Source of the DNA: Nannocystis pusilla
GTDB lineage: Bacteria; Myxococcota_A; Polyangia; Nannocystales; Nannocystaceae
Direction: 5' to 3'
Assembly: GCF_020073745.1 (NCBI RefSeq)
Contig: NZ_JAIRAU010000005.1
Location: 62,001 to 126,000 of the forward strand
Length of the DNA: 64,000 nt
Shown here: in pieces, positions 27,296 through 36,015 of the stretch
Position numbering within the stretch: the first letter of the stretch is position 1
Layout: every line of letters starts with the position of its first letter
Notes under the pieces: generated by a model
The model's database searches: none
What the model was told of the DNA's origin: nothing
Seen by the model: only the letters and a program-made list of their open reading frames with translations
Program-made: the position numbers and the translations under genes

Positions 27296-28024
27296 TCACT
27301 CGAGCACGAGCGTCACATCGGTCGTGTCGGGATAGGAGAACGTGACCTCGACCGGCGGTTCGGTCGGTCCGAGGCGAAGCCCGTTTGTTTCGGCGATGAT
27401 GCACCACCCCTCGCTCGACGCCTCGCACGAACACAAATCGGGGCTGCACGGGATGGACTTGCTATACCGACTGGCGAGCGTGTAGGTCCCGGCAGGCGCC
27501 TGCTCCTCGATCTGGCAGGACGTGGCCTCGCACCCGTCGGGGAGGCACGTGGCCGGCAGCATCGCCGTCCCGTGCACGGCCCCGGACCACGCGCTGTCGT
27601 ACACCCCGCCGGGCGCGATGCGAACCACGGAGACCGGACAGACACCCACGTTCGAGCACTCGCACCCGCCGTTCTCGAGGACGTTCCGGCACGACGCCGG
27701 GCAGACGTCGGACTTGGATTGCACCACCGCGTCGTTCGCATCGCGGAGATCGTACGGTGTCGCGCCAGGGCATCCGCTCAGCGCCTCGACGAAGATGTTC
27801 GCGTCGCCGTCATTGCGCAGATGCACCGCGACCACGGGCCCGATCCCCACGTCCGACGGATCTTCGCAGACATCGCCGGCCCCTCCGCTCGTCGGCTCGG
27901 TCGGGTCCGTCACCTCCGACGTCGCACCGCTCGTCGAGCCTGTGCCGGTCTGGTCCCCGACATCGTCGCCGCACGCGATGGCGAGCGCCACGAACACCCA
28001 AATCATGCGCGACGGGAGAGCCAT
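27296..28024 (-). CDS. Cys-rich lipoprotein
   Basis: 242 aa. Signal IWVFVALAIAC (lipobox Cys18) followed by a Gly/Ser/Thr/Glu spacer. The mature domain begins VVAVHLRNDGDANIFVEAL and contains about a dozen further Cys residues in pairs, implying a disulfide-rich surface domain; a C-terminal beta strand set ends FSYPDTTDVTLVLE. No family recognised. Neighbouring minus-strand genes are also lipoproteins of the same style. Confidence 0.75.
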   Translation of the reverse strand: MALPSRMIWVFVALAIACGDDVGDQTGTGSTSGATSEVTDPTEPTSGGAGDVCEDPSDVGIGPVVAVHLRNDGDANIFVEALSGCPGATPYDLRDANDAVVQSKSDVCPASCRNVLENGGCECSNVGVCPVSVVRIAPGGVYDSAWSGAVHGTAMLPATCLPDGCEATSCQIEEQAPAGTYTLASRYSKSIPCSPDLCSCEASSEGWCIIAETNGLRLGPTEPPVEVTFSYPDTTDVTLVLE

Positions 28025-28055
28025 GCGACCATCTTGCCCGAGCCGAACGGATCCG

Positions 28056-28697
28056 TCACCCGGCTGAAAGCCGGCGTCGGCCCTGGGTCTGCGCCCGCAA
28101 CTGCTCGTACAGCCGCTCGCCCGGGGTCGGACCCTCGGGCACCGGGTCCGGTTGCCCGGGCAGGACCACAGATACGTTCATGGAGTTGGTCGCTTCGTAC
28201 CACGCGGGGAAATCGAGGACCTCGATCTGCCCGTCGCGCACGCGGAGCTGGCCCTCGCTGCTGGTGAACCGCTCGTGTCCGCCATCGGCGCTCGTCCCGA
28301 GGACCATGACCTCGACCTGAACGTACCCGTCCGGCAGCCGCGGCATGGCGATCTGCCACGGCCGATTGGTGGACTGGGCGCGCACCCGGACCTCGGGGCC
28401 GAGGACCGCGGGGAGGAGCTCCTCGCCGCGCCCATCGACGATCATCATGCCCGTGGCGAACACGAGGTCGCTGTCGGTGTTGTTGGTGATCTCGGAGGTC
28501 ACGGCGGAGGCCGTGAACACGGAGCACATGACGAGATCGGCTCGCGCGCCGGTGCAGGCGTGCGCGAGCTCGAGGCTCGCCGCGCACATCGGCTCATCGA
28601 CGGGCAGGACCGGCGGGGGCTCCGGCGCCGGTCGCCGCATGCACGCAGCACACGCGACGAGGACGAAGATCGCACGCGTCTCCGGGCGCCACGGCAT
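28056..28697 (-). CDS. Lipoprotein, hypothetical
   Basis: 213 aa. Signal AIFVLVACAAC gives a lipobox Cys at 16 or 19. A Pro-rich spacer leads into a beta-rich domain (VTSEITNNTDSDLVFATGMM, GYVQVEVMVLGTS) suggestive of an immunoglobulin-like fold. It lies 31 bases downstream of no other gene on its strand except the relic at 28746, and 31 bases before the next lipoprotein gene. No function assigned. Confidence 0.7.
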   Translation of the reverse strand: MPWRPETRAIFVLVACAACMRRPAPEPPPVLPVDEPMCAASLELAHACTGARADLVMCSVFTASAVTSEITNNTDSDLVFATGMMIVDGRGEELLPAVLGPEVRVRAQSTNRPWQIAMPRLPDGYVQVEVMVLGTSADGGHERFTSSEGQLRVRDGQIEVLDFPAWYEATNSMNVSVVLPGQPDPVPEGPTPGERLYEQLRAQTQGRRRLSAG

Positions 28698-28745
28698 CGC
28701 CGATCAACTTCACACACGGCCGCGCCGCTGGTCAATCGCCGCAGC

Positions 28746-29040
28746 TCACAGTCTCCGGCGCGCCGGCGCACGGGCGTCGCAGCGGCGGCGGTGGAGCACG
28801 GCGTCGCGCACCGTGCTGAGGATGCGGCCGGGCTTGATGCACATCTGGAGCGCGAGATCGATGGCGCGGAAGCTCGGGCCGCGCACGAGCACCTCGCGGC
28901 CGGCTGGCGGACGCAGTGCATGAGGCTGTCGAGCTCGTCGCGCTGCGCGTCGGTGACGGCGTAGGCTCCGACCGGGTCGGGCGTGACGAAGGTGGTCGGC
29001 CAGTTGCCGGTCCGGCGGTGAACGAGGACCTCGGATCTGC
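28746..29040 (-). pseudogene. Truncated, frameshifted gene remnant
   Basis: Sense sequence begins directly after the stop of the Cys-rich lipoprotein gene, with no start codon: VLVHRRTGNWPTTFVTPDP, then AVTDAQRDELDSLMHCVR. Near 28905-28912 the frame slips by one base and continues EVLVRGPSFRAIDLALQMC and KPGRILSTVRDAVLHRRRC to a TGA at 28746. Codon bias supports both halves. The family is not recognised; the N-terminus has been lost. Confidence 0.55.
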
Positions 29041-29979
29041 TCAGGGCGCGGCCATGCAGAGGCCCAGGTCGGGCGGGAGACACTCGGCGTGGAAGTCCGG
29101 GTTCACGGTGGGCCACGCGGCGCAGACGGTGCCCGGGTAGGCCGCGTCGCACGGGTCGGGTTGGCTCAGGTCGCAGACGGGAGCGCAGCAACTCTCGCCG
29201 GCGCAGGACGGGAGCATGTTCGCCGGGAGGCAGGCCGTGCCGGACTCGCAGTCGGACGGACCCACGCAAGGCGCGCCGGCTCCCGGGGCACCTCGCACGA
29301 AAGATGAGCAGAAGAACCGCGGCTCGAAGACGTACGTGGTGCAGCCCAAACCTGCAGGGCAGTCGTCGGCGAGCGGATTGCAACGGGCCGGGCACACGCC
29401 GAAGAGCTTGTTTCCATACTTCATGCACCCGCTGCAGACATCGGCGCAGGACGACGCTTCGGGCGTGCCCTCGCACAGAGGTGTGCAGCGCAGGCTGTCC
29501 TGGCCCTGCAGAAAGCCGAAGCACATGGTGCCGTCGGGGCAATCGTCGAAGAGCGCGAGCTCGTCGCTTTCACACGCCTCGCCGACGCCGGCGGGGTCTT
29601 CGTCGATGTCGGCGCACACGGCCTCCCAGCCGTCCCTGTCGTTGGGCTTGCACTTCTGTCCCCGAGGGCAGGTGTCGTTCCACGGGTCGCAGGCGACCGG
29701 CGGTGGCAGGTCGGGCTTCATCACGAAGCCCTGAGTGTCCGCGGAGCCCGTGGTGGTGGCCGGACCGGCGTCGCTGGACGCGGAGCTCGTGGTGGTGGTC
29801 GTGGCATCGGTGCCGGTGGTCGGCGAGGTGGTGGTCGCAGAGCCAGTGCTCGGGACCGAGGTCGTGGTGGTCGCGCCGGACGCGTCGGTGGTCGCGGTCT
29901 GCCCCGGGCTCTCCGGGCCGCACGCGATCACCGCGATGAAGAGGGAACAGAGTGAGATGCGAGGCTCGCGGCTCGGCAT
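29041..29979 (-). CDS. Cys-rich lipoprotein with Thr/Ser spacer
   Basis: 312 aa. Signal LCSLFIAVIAC (lipobox Cys20), then about 60 residues of Thr/Ser/Gly/Pro. The mature domain has more than 20 Cys in short repeats of the type CDPWNDTCPRGQKC, DDCPDGTMC, DDCPAGLGC, CESGTACLP, which look like small disulfide-linked modules as in many myxobacterial surface proteins. Start at 29979 chosen because it opens the signal peptide; the frame extends further upstream without one. Divergent from the lipoprotein gene at 30179. Confidence 0.75.
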   Translation of the reverse strand: MPSREPRISLCSLFIAVIACGPESPGQTATTDASGATTTTSVPSTGSATTTSPTTGTDATTTTTSSASSDAGPATTTGSADTQGFVMKPDLPPPVACDPWNDTCPRGQKCKPNDRDGWEAVCADIDEDPAGVGEACESDELALFDDCPDGTMCFGFLQGQDSLRCTPLCEGTPEASSCADVCSGCMKYGNKLFGVCPARCNPLADDCPAGLGCTTYVFEPRFFCSSFVRGAPGAGAPCVGPSDCESGTACLPANMLPSCAGESCCAPVCDLSQPDPCDAAYPGTVCAAWPTVNPDFHAECLPPDLGLCMAAP

Positions 29980-30178
29980 GGGTCGAAGGATCCGCCCTGG
30001 CCACGGCAAGGGCAATATGCGCGCGCTGCGGGACAAGCCGCGCCTCGTTCCGCGCCTCGGGTATCGCTGTGAGAAGCGCCCGAGCAGTCGAGGGTCCAGG
30101 TCCCGGCTGGAGGCCATCAGCATCGCGGCCAGCTCGAGGGCGATTGACGGGGGCCGCGCGCTCGCATAGGGTCGCTCC

Positions 30179-30727
30179 ATGTGGCCTCGCCGACCGCGAA
30201 CGACGGCCGTGTGCGTGTGGTTGCTCGCTACGGCCTGCGACGCGGCCCCCACGCCCCGGGGTGAACCGCGCAGCTATCCGCTGATCCACATGGAGACGAC
30301 CGGCCTCACCACCGCCCTCCACGTCGACGGCAAATCGGTGACGATCGCCTGGGACCCCGCCTCGAACGAGCAGGCGCTCGCCGAGCTCGACGCGCTCCAA
30401 CCCGAGACCTTCCTGGGGCTCACCCGCGGCCGCGCGCTGCACGTGGTCGGCTCGCTGTCGCCGGAGATCCATCAGACGCCGTCCGGCCCGGGCCGGCCGA
30501 CCAGCGAGCCCTATCACTCGTTCACGCTGCACGACTGGTATGTCGTGCCGCCGTTCCGCCGCCTCGTGCCCGCGAGCGACGACCCGCTGGACGGCATGGT
30601 CCCGGGACCGCTCGTCGAGCAGCTCTCCCTCGAGGACTTCAGGGCCTTGCCCGACGGCCGCGCGCTCGACCCCCGAGCCCACGAGCGCGCGACGCGAGAC
30701 GAGCAGCAACCTGCCGCCGCGGGCTGA
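30179..30727 (+). CDS. Lipoprotein, hypothetical
   Basis: 182 aa. Signal AVCVWLLATAC (lipobox Cys20). The mature part (YPLIHMETTGLTTALHVDGK, LGLTRGRALHVVGSLSPE) is a mixed alpha/beta domain with no recognised family, ending in a polar tail. Divergently arranged with the Cys-rich lipoprotein gene, with about 200 bases between that must hold both promoters. Confidence 0.65.
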   Translation: MWPRRPRTTAVCVWLLATACDAAPTPRGEPRSYPLIHMETTGLTTALHVDGKSVTIAWDPASNEQALAELDALQPETFLGLTRGRALHVVGSLSPEIHQTPSGPGRPTSEPYHSFTLHDWYVVPPFRRLVPASDDPLDGMVPGPLVEQLSLEDFRALPDGRALDPRAHERATRDEQQPAAAG

Positions 30728-30873
30728 GCACCCGGCAGCTCGCAGGCACACGGGCCGCGCGATCGATATCCAAGGTGGCCAGGTACCCACCGAGACAAAT
30801 CGTGACAGAGGGCGGCCAGCGATGGTCGCGTTGACGGTGAGCCTCAAGAAGTCGATGGCGCCGCTGGTCGGCA

Positions 30874-31200
30874 CTACGCCAGCGACTGCTGTCGGGAGCA
30901 CTGAAGCTTTGCGAGCTGGAGGGTGATGGTAGCGGAGTCCGCGACCGTGACCTCGACCCGCTCGTTGGCCCCGTTGTCCGTGACGCTGACGGCGCGGTGC
31001 TCGGTGTCGAGTAATCAGGGGGCCATCGACGCGGACACGACGATATTACTATCCGGGATAATTTCAGCCCCGGCCACGCGGACGAGAACCACCTGCAACG
31101 CTGGCGTCGGGTCTTGCTGCTCGCTCGCATCCCTCTGGGCCGAATGTACCGCGCCGATCCGACCACGTGAGATCGCTGCAGGAACGGCGGGCCACGGCCG
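30874..31200 (-). pseudogene. Beta-rich gene remnant with an in-frame stop
   Basis: A single minus-strand frame reads ALQVVLVRVAGAEIIPDSN, then VVSASMAP, a TGA (31015-31017), and continues in the same frame LLDTEHRAVSVTDNGANERV and EVTVADSATITLQLAKLQ to a TAG at 30874. Codon use is coding-like on both sides of the stop. No start codon is evident upstream. It looks like a decayed host gene encoding a beta-strand-rich protein of unknown family. Confidence 0.4.
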
Positions 31201-31252
31201 CGCTCACACGTCTGGAGGGCTGCGCTCGCTTGACTGCTGCACGCTTTGCGGT

Positions 31253-31807
31253 GTGCCCGACACGGAGGCCCCGGACCTGTTCGCTGCGGCAGAAAGTCAC
31301 TGCTACGTCCGCCGCCAGCCGACTACGCCCGAGGAGCTCGAGCGGATGCTGTCGGCGATCAGCTGCGCAGAGTTCAACTGCATCCGCTATGCGGGCGATG
31401 ACCCGGCGATCCTCGAGCAGCTCGCCCTGTTCGGCGAGGCCGCCGTTTGTGACTCGATGCCCCCGCACATCGCCGCCCTCCGGCGCGACCATGTCAGCTT
31501 CGAGCTGACGTCGCCGTCCGGAGCACGCGATATCCTCGCCCGCCTCGTCGACCTCCTCCAGGTGCGCGGGGTCGCCCTGCCCGTGTCCGAGCTCGCGGGC
31601 GACGCCGATCGTGCGACGCTGGCGTGTACTTGGTCGTCGGAGCTGCTCGTCCTCGAGCGCGTGCATCCCAGGGGTCGCTGGTTGCTGCGAGGCGCCTGGG
31701 GCGAGCTCCACTCCTGGCTGGCGACGCTCCCCGACTGCACCGATATCCGCTGGTACAGTCGCGGTCAGTGGGAGGCCGGTGGTGCCTGGCACGCGGCGCC
31801 TTGGTGA
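31253..31807 (+). CDS. Hypothetical 184-aa protein
   Basis: Chosen from GTG at 31253 (VPDTEAPDLFAAAESHCYV); the frame is open upstream but coding bias is poor there. Helical N-terminal half (TTPEELERMLSAISCAEFNC), then a beta/alpha part with HVSFELTSPSGARDILARLV and SSELLVLERVHPRGRWLLRG. No signal peptide, membrane segment or known motif. Cytoplasmic by default; family not recognised. It lies among decayed DNA but shows no interruption itself. Confidence 0.5.
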   Translation: MPDTEAPDLFAAAESHCYVRRQPTTPEELERMLSAISCAEFNCIRYAGDDPAILEQLALFGEAAVCDSMPPHIAALRRDHVSFELTSPSGARDILARLVDLLQVRGVALPVSELAGDADRATLACTWSSELLVLERVHPRGRWLLRGAWGELHSWLATLPDCTDIRWYSRGQWEAGGAWHAAPW

Positions 31808-31929
31808 GGCCCCGGACATGGGTCGTTGGGGACGACATCGCCGGCTCTCGCCTGCTCTCTACATTTGTAAGCGTCCATTAGATTGCGTCTCGTGGACGCC
31901 GTGTGGTTCAGTTAAGCGATGCCGGCCTA

Positions 31930-32083
31930 CTCGCCGAGCGCGATGCGACGGGTCGCTGCCCATCACCTGCTTGACCACCTGCGCCAGCATGTCGAAGCCG
32001 CGCCGCATGTCCTGCGGCTCCGTGCGCCGCGGCCGAGGGCAGATGACGACGATGAGCCGGTCGGCCCCGAACGCCACATGCAC
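31930..32083 (-). pseudogene. IS66 Orf2 (TnpB) N-terminal relic
   Basis: A short minus-strand frame from GTG at 32083 contains PQDMRRGFDMLAQVVKQVMG followed by SDP, the conserved N-terminal segment of IS66-family Orf2 proteins. Similarity stops at about residue 50 and the rest is unrelated. No Orf1 or Orf3 is present, so only a scrap of the IS remains. Confidence 0.5.
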
Positions 32084-32108
32084 CGGACCGCCCCTGATCG
32101 CGTGACAA

Positions 32109-33248
32109 TCAGTCGGTGTCGGTGCCGGCGAGCACGGCGATCGATCGACCGTCGGCGCGGACGGCCACCAGGCCGAGGTCGGTGATCACGTGATTGAACC
32201 ACGGCGAGTCGCTGGTGAAGTGCGCGAAGCCGCCGGCCCGCTCGACGGCGCGGGCCTCGGCCTCGATCGCCTCCAGCGGCGCGTCCGCGGGCGCGTCGAC
32301 CAGCCCGCCGAGCGAGCGCCACGCGTGCAGGCGGCCGTACGCGCCGCTGATGCCGGTGTTGTAGTCGCCGCCGTTGGCGCCGAACGCGAGCAGCAACGCG
32401 AAGAACTGCGCGACGGACAGCGCCCGGACGTCGACCCGCGTCGCGCCGGCGAGGACGCCGAGCGGCAGCGATCGCAGCAGCGCCGGACACGGCCCCTGCA
32501 CCGCGCGATCGAAGCGGAACATCCGCGCCTTGACGCGGCCGTTGGACACCTCGCAGTGGCTGGTGAACACGCTGGCGATCCGCCGCCCGTCGGCTGGCTC
32601 GCCGACGGCGACAATTTCGGGGAGCGTCGCCGCCGGCGCGATCGTCGGGCCGGTCGGCGCCGACCAGCCCCAGCAGCCGAGGCCGCCGACGCGGTAGGTC
32701 GCCGCCGCGGTCTCGCTCCCGACCTCGAGCGCGAGCCGGTGCATCGGTAACGACGCGAGCGGGTGATCGTGAGCCGCCAGTGTCTTGAGGAGGACGTCGA
32801 TCTCCGGTCCGGCGAGCGCGGCCCCGCGGATCACTAATTCGTGCGCCCAGCAGGCCAGCAGCGACATCAGGTCGTCGGGCACGCCGAGCGCCTCGATCGC
32901 GCGGACGAGCGCCGCCGGTCCGTGACGCGTCGCCAGCGCTCCGGCGAGGGCCCGCGCGCCGGCGTCGTGATGCTGCCGGCCGCTGCCCGCGGGCGGCCCG
33001 AGCTTCTCGTGTCGGCGCAGCGCCTCGATCGCACGCACGACCGTCGCGTCGCCGCGCACGAGGACGAGGGCTTGCAGCGTGACATCGAGGTACGTGGATC
33101 GCTGGCGCGTGAGCAGCTCGACGAGCTCCGCGAGGAGCTCGAGCTCGCCGTCGTCGACGGCCCGCTCGAGCCGCGCGAGCCACGACGACCAGGCCCGCGG
33201 ATCGGCGGCGAATCGGGCCAGCGTCTCTGCCTCGGCAGTGACATCCAC
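32109..33248 (-). CDS. DUF6183-like protein
   Basis: 379 aa, all-helical N-terminal two thirds with HEAT-like repeats (ELLAELVELLTRQRSTYLDV, ALVRAIEALGVPDDLMSLLA), then a C-terminal domain with GANGGDYNTGISGAYGRLHA and DSPWFNHVITDLGLVAVRAD ending ADGRSIAVLAGTDTD. The WFN..DLGL..VR.DGR..AVLA.TDTD ending matches what I recall of the DUF6183 family, best known from actinobacteria; this is from memory. No enzymatic motif. Function unknown; monocistronic. Confidence 0.65.
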   Translation of the reverse strand: MDVTAEAETLARFAADPRAWSSWLARLERAVDDGELELLAELVELLTRQRSTYLDVTLQALVLVRGDATVVRAIEALRRHEKLGPPAGSGRQHHDAGARALAGALATRHGPAALVRAIEALGVPDDLMSLLACWAHELVIRGAALAGPEIDVLLKTLAAHDHPLASLPMHRLALEVGSETAAATYRVGGLGCWGWSAPTGPTIAPAATLPEIVAVGEPADGRRIASVFTSHCEVSNGRVKARMFRFDRAVQGPCPALLRSLPLGVLAGATRVDVRALSVAQFFALLLAFGANGGDYNTGISGAYGRLHAWRSLGGLVDAPADAPLEAIEAEARAVERAGGFAHFTSDSPWFNHVITDLGLVAVRADGRSIAVLAGTDTD

Positions 33249-33731
33249 CGCGCGAGCATACCGGGTGCGTCACGCCTCGGCGAGCGCGCCTCGGCGAGCA
33301 TGCCCGACTGGCTCGCCGGGCGCAGCTTGGCGCGGCTCGACCTCGCGGCTCAGCGGCGCGCCCTGGGCTGCTCGCCTCGGCACGCGCGCTCGCCGAGGCG
33401 CACCAAGCGACGATTCTCGCCCTGCGCTGCGAGGTACCGTTCTCCGACCCGCCGAACCGCTCGCCTGCCTCGCGCGCGAAGGTCTGCGCCCGCCAGCCGA
33501 GCCGCTGATCGTCCGTGCGGGGGGCTCGCGCGCTGCGGCTGCCTGTGCGAACCGACCGGTCCGAGCTCGGCTTGTCTCGGACCCATCTTTGAGCCGGAAC
33601 AACACCCCTCGCGCCGAGAACGCGCTCGGATCTCGAACTAGTGCTCCGACCATAGCGTAGCGATCTGAACGATGAGCGAATTTGCGCTCTGGCCGAAAAC
33701 CTGATCTACAGGGGTCATGCGGCGGAAGAAG
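33249..33731. other. Gene-free stretch beside the IS21 element
   Basis: No supported gene. The sequence is full of GCTCGCCG/CGAGGC-type simple repeats and short Arg/Ala-rich chance frames. Bases 33680-33715 are less G+C-rich and may include the right end of the IS21 element, but no matching inverted copy was found upstream. Confidence 0.5.
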
Positions 33732-33941
33732 CCAGTCGAATTCGGCGAGCGGCTTGATCGCGGAGAGCTGCGCGTCGCGGAGGCGCCGCTCGTAGTTCCG
33801 GCGCTTGCGTTCGACCTCCTCGATCTCGATGAGGCGCTGCAGCCACGGTTCGCGCGCGTGGGTGTGCCAGTGCGTCAGCACGCCGTGCAGCCCGAGCGCG
33901 GCGGCGCGGCGGCGGAGAGGGTCATCATGGTTCGTCGTCAT
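33732..33941 (-). pseudogene. istB: IstB fragment (IS21 AAA+ helper), N-terminal 70 residues only
   Basis: Starts at ATG 33941, overlapping the end of istA by 17 bases as in intact IS21 elements. LRRRAAALGLHGVLTHW and AIKPLAEFDW match the IstB N-terminus. After residue 70 the sequence no longer resembles IstB, so Walker A and B and the sensor motifs are gone. Without the AAA+ ATPase the IS should be immobile unless a helper is supplied. Confidence 0.8.
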
Positions 33942-35430
33942 CGTTCTCCTGGTCGGTGCCGGTGAGGAGGTCGTAATCGGCCAGCGCGTGCGGTCGCACG
34001 ACGATGTCGCGGAGCCGCGGATCTTGGGGCTGGGCGCCGGGCAGTCGCGGGACCGCGTGCCGGTCCTGTTGCAGCAGCTGGCGGACGGCGGGGATGTGGA
34101 CGACATCGCGCTGGACGCACTCGGCGATCGCCTGTTCCAGAGGACAGGCGCCGTATTCGTCGAGCAGGCGCAGGAGCTGGGCGACGGCGGTGCCGAGGTT
34201 GTGGCCCCGCTCGGCGACGCGGATCAGAAACGTCCCGGTGCTGGGCGCGGCGACGACGAGGCGATCGGTGCCGCGGTGCTGCTTGGCGGCGGCCTTGTGC
34301 TCGAGGAGCGCGCTCTCGTGGCGCGGATCTTCGACCCGCGCGCCGCGGTCGTAGCTGCGTGGGTGATCGGCGACGACGTTCACGCCGTCGACGATTCGGA
34401 TCCGGTCGATGCCGGTGACGGCGATGAGCTCGCTCTCGACGTGGCGGTGCGGGACCGAGTAGTCGTTGAGGTCGAAGCGGATATAGGGCGTCTTGCCGAC
34501 CTGCACGGGCACGTGCGTCTCGCACGGGAAGGACGCGTCCGGCAGCGGCAGTAGCCGCGGCTGCTCCTCGGCGAAGGCCTCGCGAACGGTGCGAGTCTGA
34601 TCCTCGGGCCAGCGCCGATCCATCGCGGGGCCGTCGCAGAAGGCCTCGAGCTGGGCGTTGAGGTCGTCCAGTCCGTCGAAGGGTCGGGCCGCGAAGAAGG
34701 CCTCACGAAGGTAGCGGATCGCACGCTCGACGCGCCCCTTCTCGTTGCCTCGCCGCGGCCCGCAGGCCCGCGGGGCGAAGCGATAGTGGGTGGCGAGGTT
34801 CAGCAGCGTGGGGTTGAAGCGAATGGCGTCACCCCGTCGCTCGACCACGGCGCTCTTGAGGTTGTCGTAGAGCAGTTCTCGCGGCACCCCGCCGAGACGC
34901 TCGAGCACGTAGACGTGGCCGGCGAGGAAGACCGGCATCTGCGACCCGAGGTAGAAGCGCGCGATCAGTCGACGCGACCAGCTCAGGACGACGACGAATG
35001 CCATCAGCGGGCGCTCGGCGCGGCCGATCTTCAGCGTCCCGAAGTCAGCCCAGTCGACCTGCGCCTGCTCGCCGGGCAAGGTCCGGAGTCGCAGGTATGC
35101 CTCGCCCTTCGGGCGGGCCCGCAGTCGCGCCACGACCTCGCGCAGGCGCGACTTCTGGCCGGGATAGCCGCGCTCCCTGAGCATGACGAGCAGCCGGCTC
35201 GAGGACAGGGTCGGGTACGCGGCGAGCGTCTCGCGGATGAAGGGGAGGTACGGATCGACGATCGACGGCCGCTCGCTCAGCGTCGGCCCCATGAGCTCCT
35301 TGCGGCCGAGCACGCGACGGACGACGCTGTGATGAATCGTGAGCTGACGAGCAATGGTCCCGATCGGCCAGTGCTCCGCAGAGTGGAGACGCACGATCTC
35401 CGCCTCGATCTCGGGGGTCATGCGCTTCAT
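33925..35430 (-). CDS. istA: IS21-family transposase IstA
   Basis: 501 aa. N-terminal helix-turn-helix (WPIGTIARQLTIHHSVVRRV), then a retroviral-type DDE core: AQVDWADFG (first Asp), YDNLKSAV (second Asp), and NEKGRVERAIRYLRE (Glu), followed by the beta-barrel region and a divergent C-terminus. ATG at 35430 overlaps the preceding stop (ATGA). Full length with no interruption, but its partner IstB is truncated. The enzyme would cut and join the IS ends. Confidence 0.9.
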   Translation of the reverse strand: MKRMTPEIEAEIVRLHSAEHWPIGTIARQLTIHHSVVRRVLGRKELMGPTLSERPSIVDPYLPFIRETLAAYPTLSSSRLLVMLRERGYPGQKSRLREVVARLRARPKGEAYLRLRTLPGEQAQVDWADFGTLKIGRAERPLMAFVVVLSWSRRLIARFYLGSQMPVFLAGHVYVLERLGGVPRELLYDNLKSAVVERRGDAIRFNPTLLNLATHYRFAPRACGPRRGNEKGRVERAIRYLREAFFAARPFDGLDDLNAQLEAFCDGPAMDRRWPEDQTRTVREAFAEEQPRLLPLPDASFPCETHVPVQVGKTPYIRFDLNDYSVPHRHVESELIAVTGIDRIRIVDGVNVVADHPRSYDRGARVEDPRHESALLEHKAAAKQHRGTDRLVVAAPSTGTFLIRVAERGHNLGTAVAQLLRLLDEYGACPLEQAIAECVQRDVVHIPAVRQLLQQDRHAVPRLPGAQPQDPRLRDIVVRPHALADYDLLTGTDQENDDDEP

Positions 35431-35738
35431 CGCTCACCTCGGTCCGTCACGCGGACGCCGATCGACGCCCGTACCAGGGGACTTGGGGGCACGAGGAGCC
35501 CGGGGACGGCGCGGGCGCTGCCGGATCCATCCGTCAGACCCGCGTCCACATCGCACGCAAGCATGAGCGGCGGGCCTTGCCACAAGGCCAGGCCCTCCAG
35601 GATGTGCCGCAGCGCCAGCCTCTCCTCGCCCAGGTACGGCAGGTCCGCTTCAAGCAGTCGCCGCGATCGCGAGCTCACGGTCAGCCTCGCTCGGCTGTCC
35701 TTCAGGACAAGTTCCGAGCGCCATGGTCTTTCCAGCAT
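35427..35738 (-). CDS. IS21-associated accessory protein (LERPWRS type)
   Basis: 103 aa starting MLERPWRSELVLKDSRARLT with YLGEERLALRHILEGLALWQ. I recall this small conserved protein beside some IS21-type transposase genes; its function is not known. Its stop overlaps the istA start by four bases, so it belongs to the same transcript. An exact copy of the dispersed TGTCC-N4-GGACA dyad (35695-35710) lies inside it. Confidence 0.55.
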   Translation of the reverse strand: MLERPWRSELVLKDSRARLTVSSRSRRLLEADLPYLGEERLALRHILEGLALWQGPPLMLACDVDAGLTDGSGSARAVPGLLVPPSPLVRASIGVRVTDRGER

Positions 35739-36015
35739 GTGGTTCCTCGCTCCTGCGCGCGCCGACCACCTCCGTGGTGGTCTCGGCCGCGTCACCCCGG
35801 AGCCTGCCGACGCCCTCGCTTGCGGGAAGACCCTGATGCGTCACTTTCTGCCGGAGCGCTTCGCGGTACCGTCGCTGGCGCGCGGCGTGTCGATGGGCGC
35901 CTGCGGTGGTTTGTTGGTATCGGCGACCTGCCAGGCGCACTGACTCCCGCCGCTGCGCCTCGGCACAGACTGGCCCACAGTACACGTCACCTCGATCACA
36001 CCGGCGGCACAGCAC
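35650..36015 (-). CDS. IS21-associated zinc-ribbon-like protein
   Basis: A Cys-rich frame with CRRCDRGDVYCGPVC, preceded in the same frame by FLCGRCRQLIVL, so two CxxC pairs could bind zinc. This is followed by RRYQQTTAGAHRHAARQRRY and KVTHQG, a signature I have seen in small ORFs upstream of IS21-like transposases. The frame extends to about 36110 without an ATG, so the start (GTG 36015 or further up) is uncertain. It overlaps the next gene by 89 bases; the true C-terminus may be after KVTHQG. Confidence 0.5.
   Translation of the reverse strand: MLCRRCDRGDVYCGPVCAEAQRRESVRLAGRRYQQTTAGAHRHAARQRRYREALRQKVTHQGLPASEGVGRLRGDAAETTTEVVGARRSEEPHAGKTMALGTCPEGQPSEADRELAIAATA
35695..35710. repeat. Dispersed dyad, exact core
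   Basis: CTGTCCTTCAGGACAA, inside the IS21 accessory gene. Confidence 0.55.

Noticed and set aside
31015..31017. Selenocysteine codon at the in-frame TGA
   Set aside because: The position is in a beta-strand region without a redox motif, and no SECIS-like hairpin follows.
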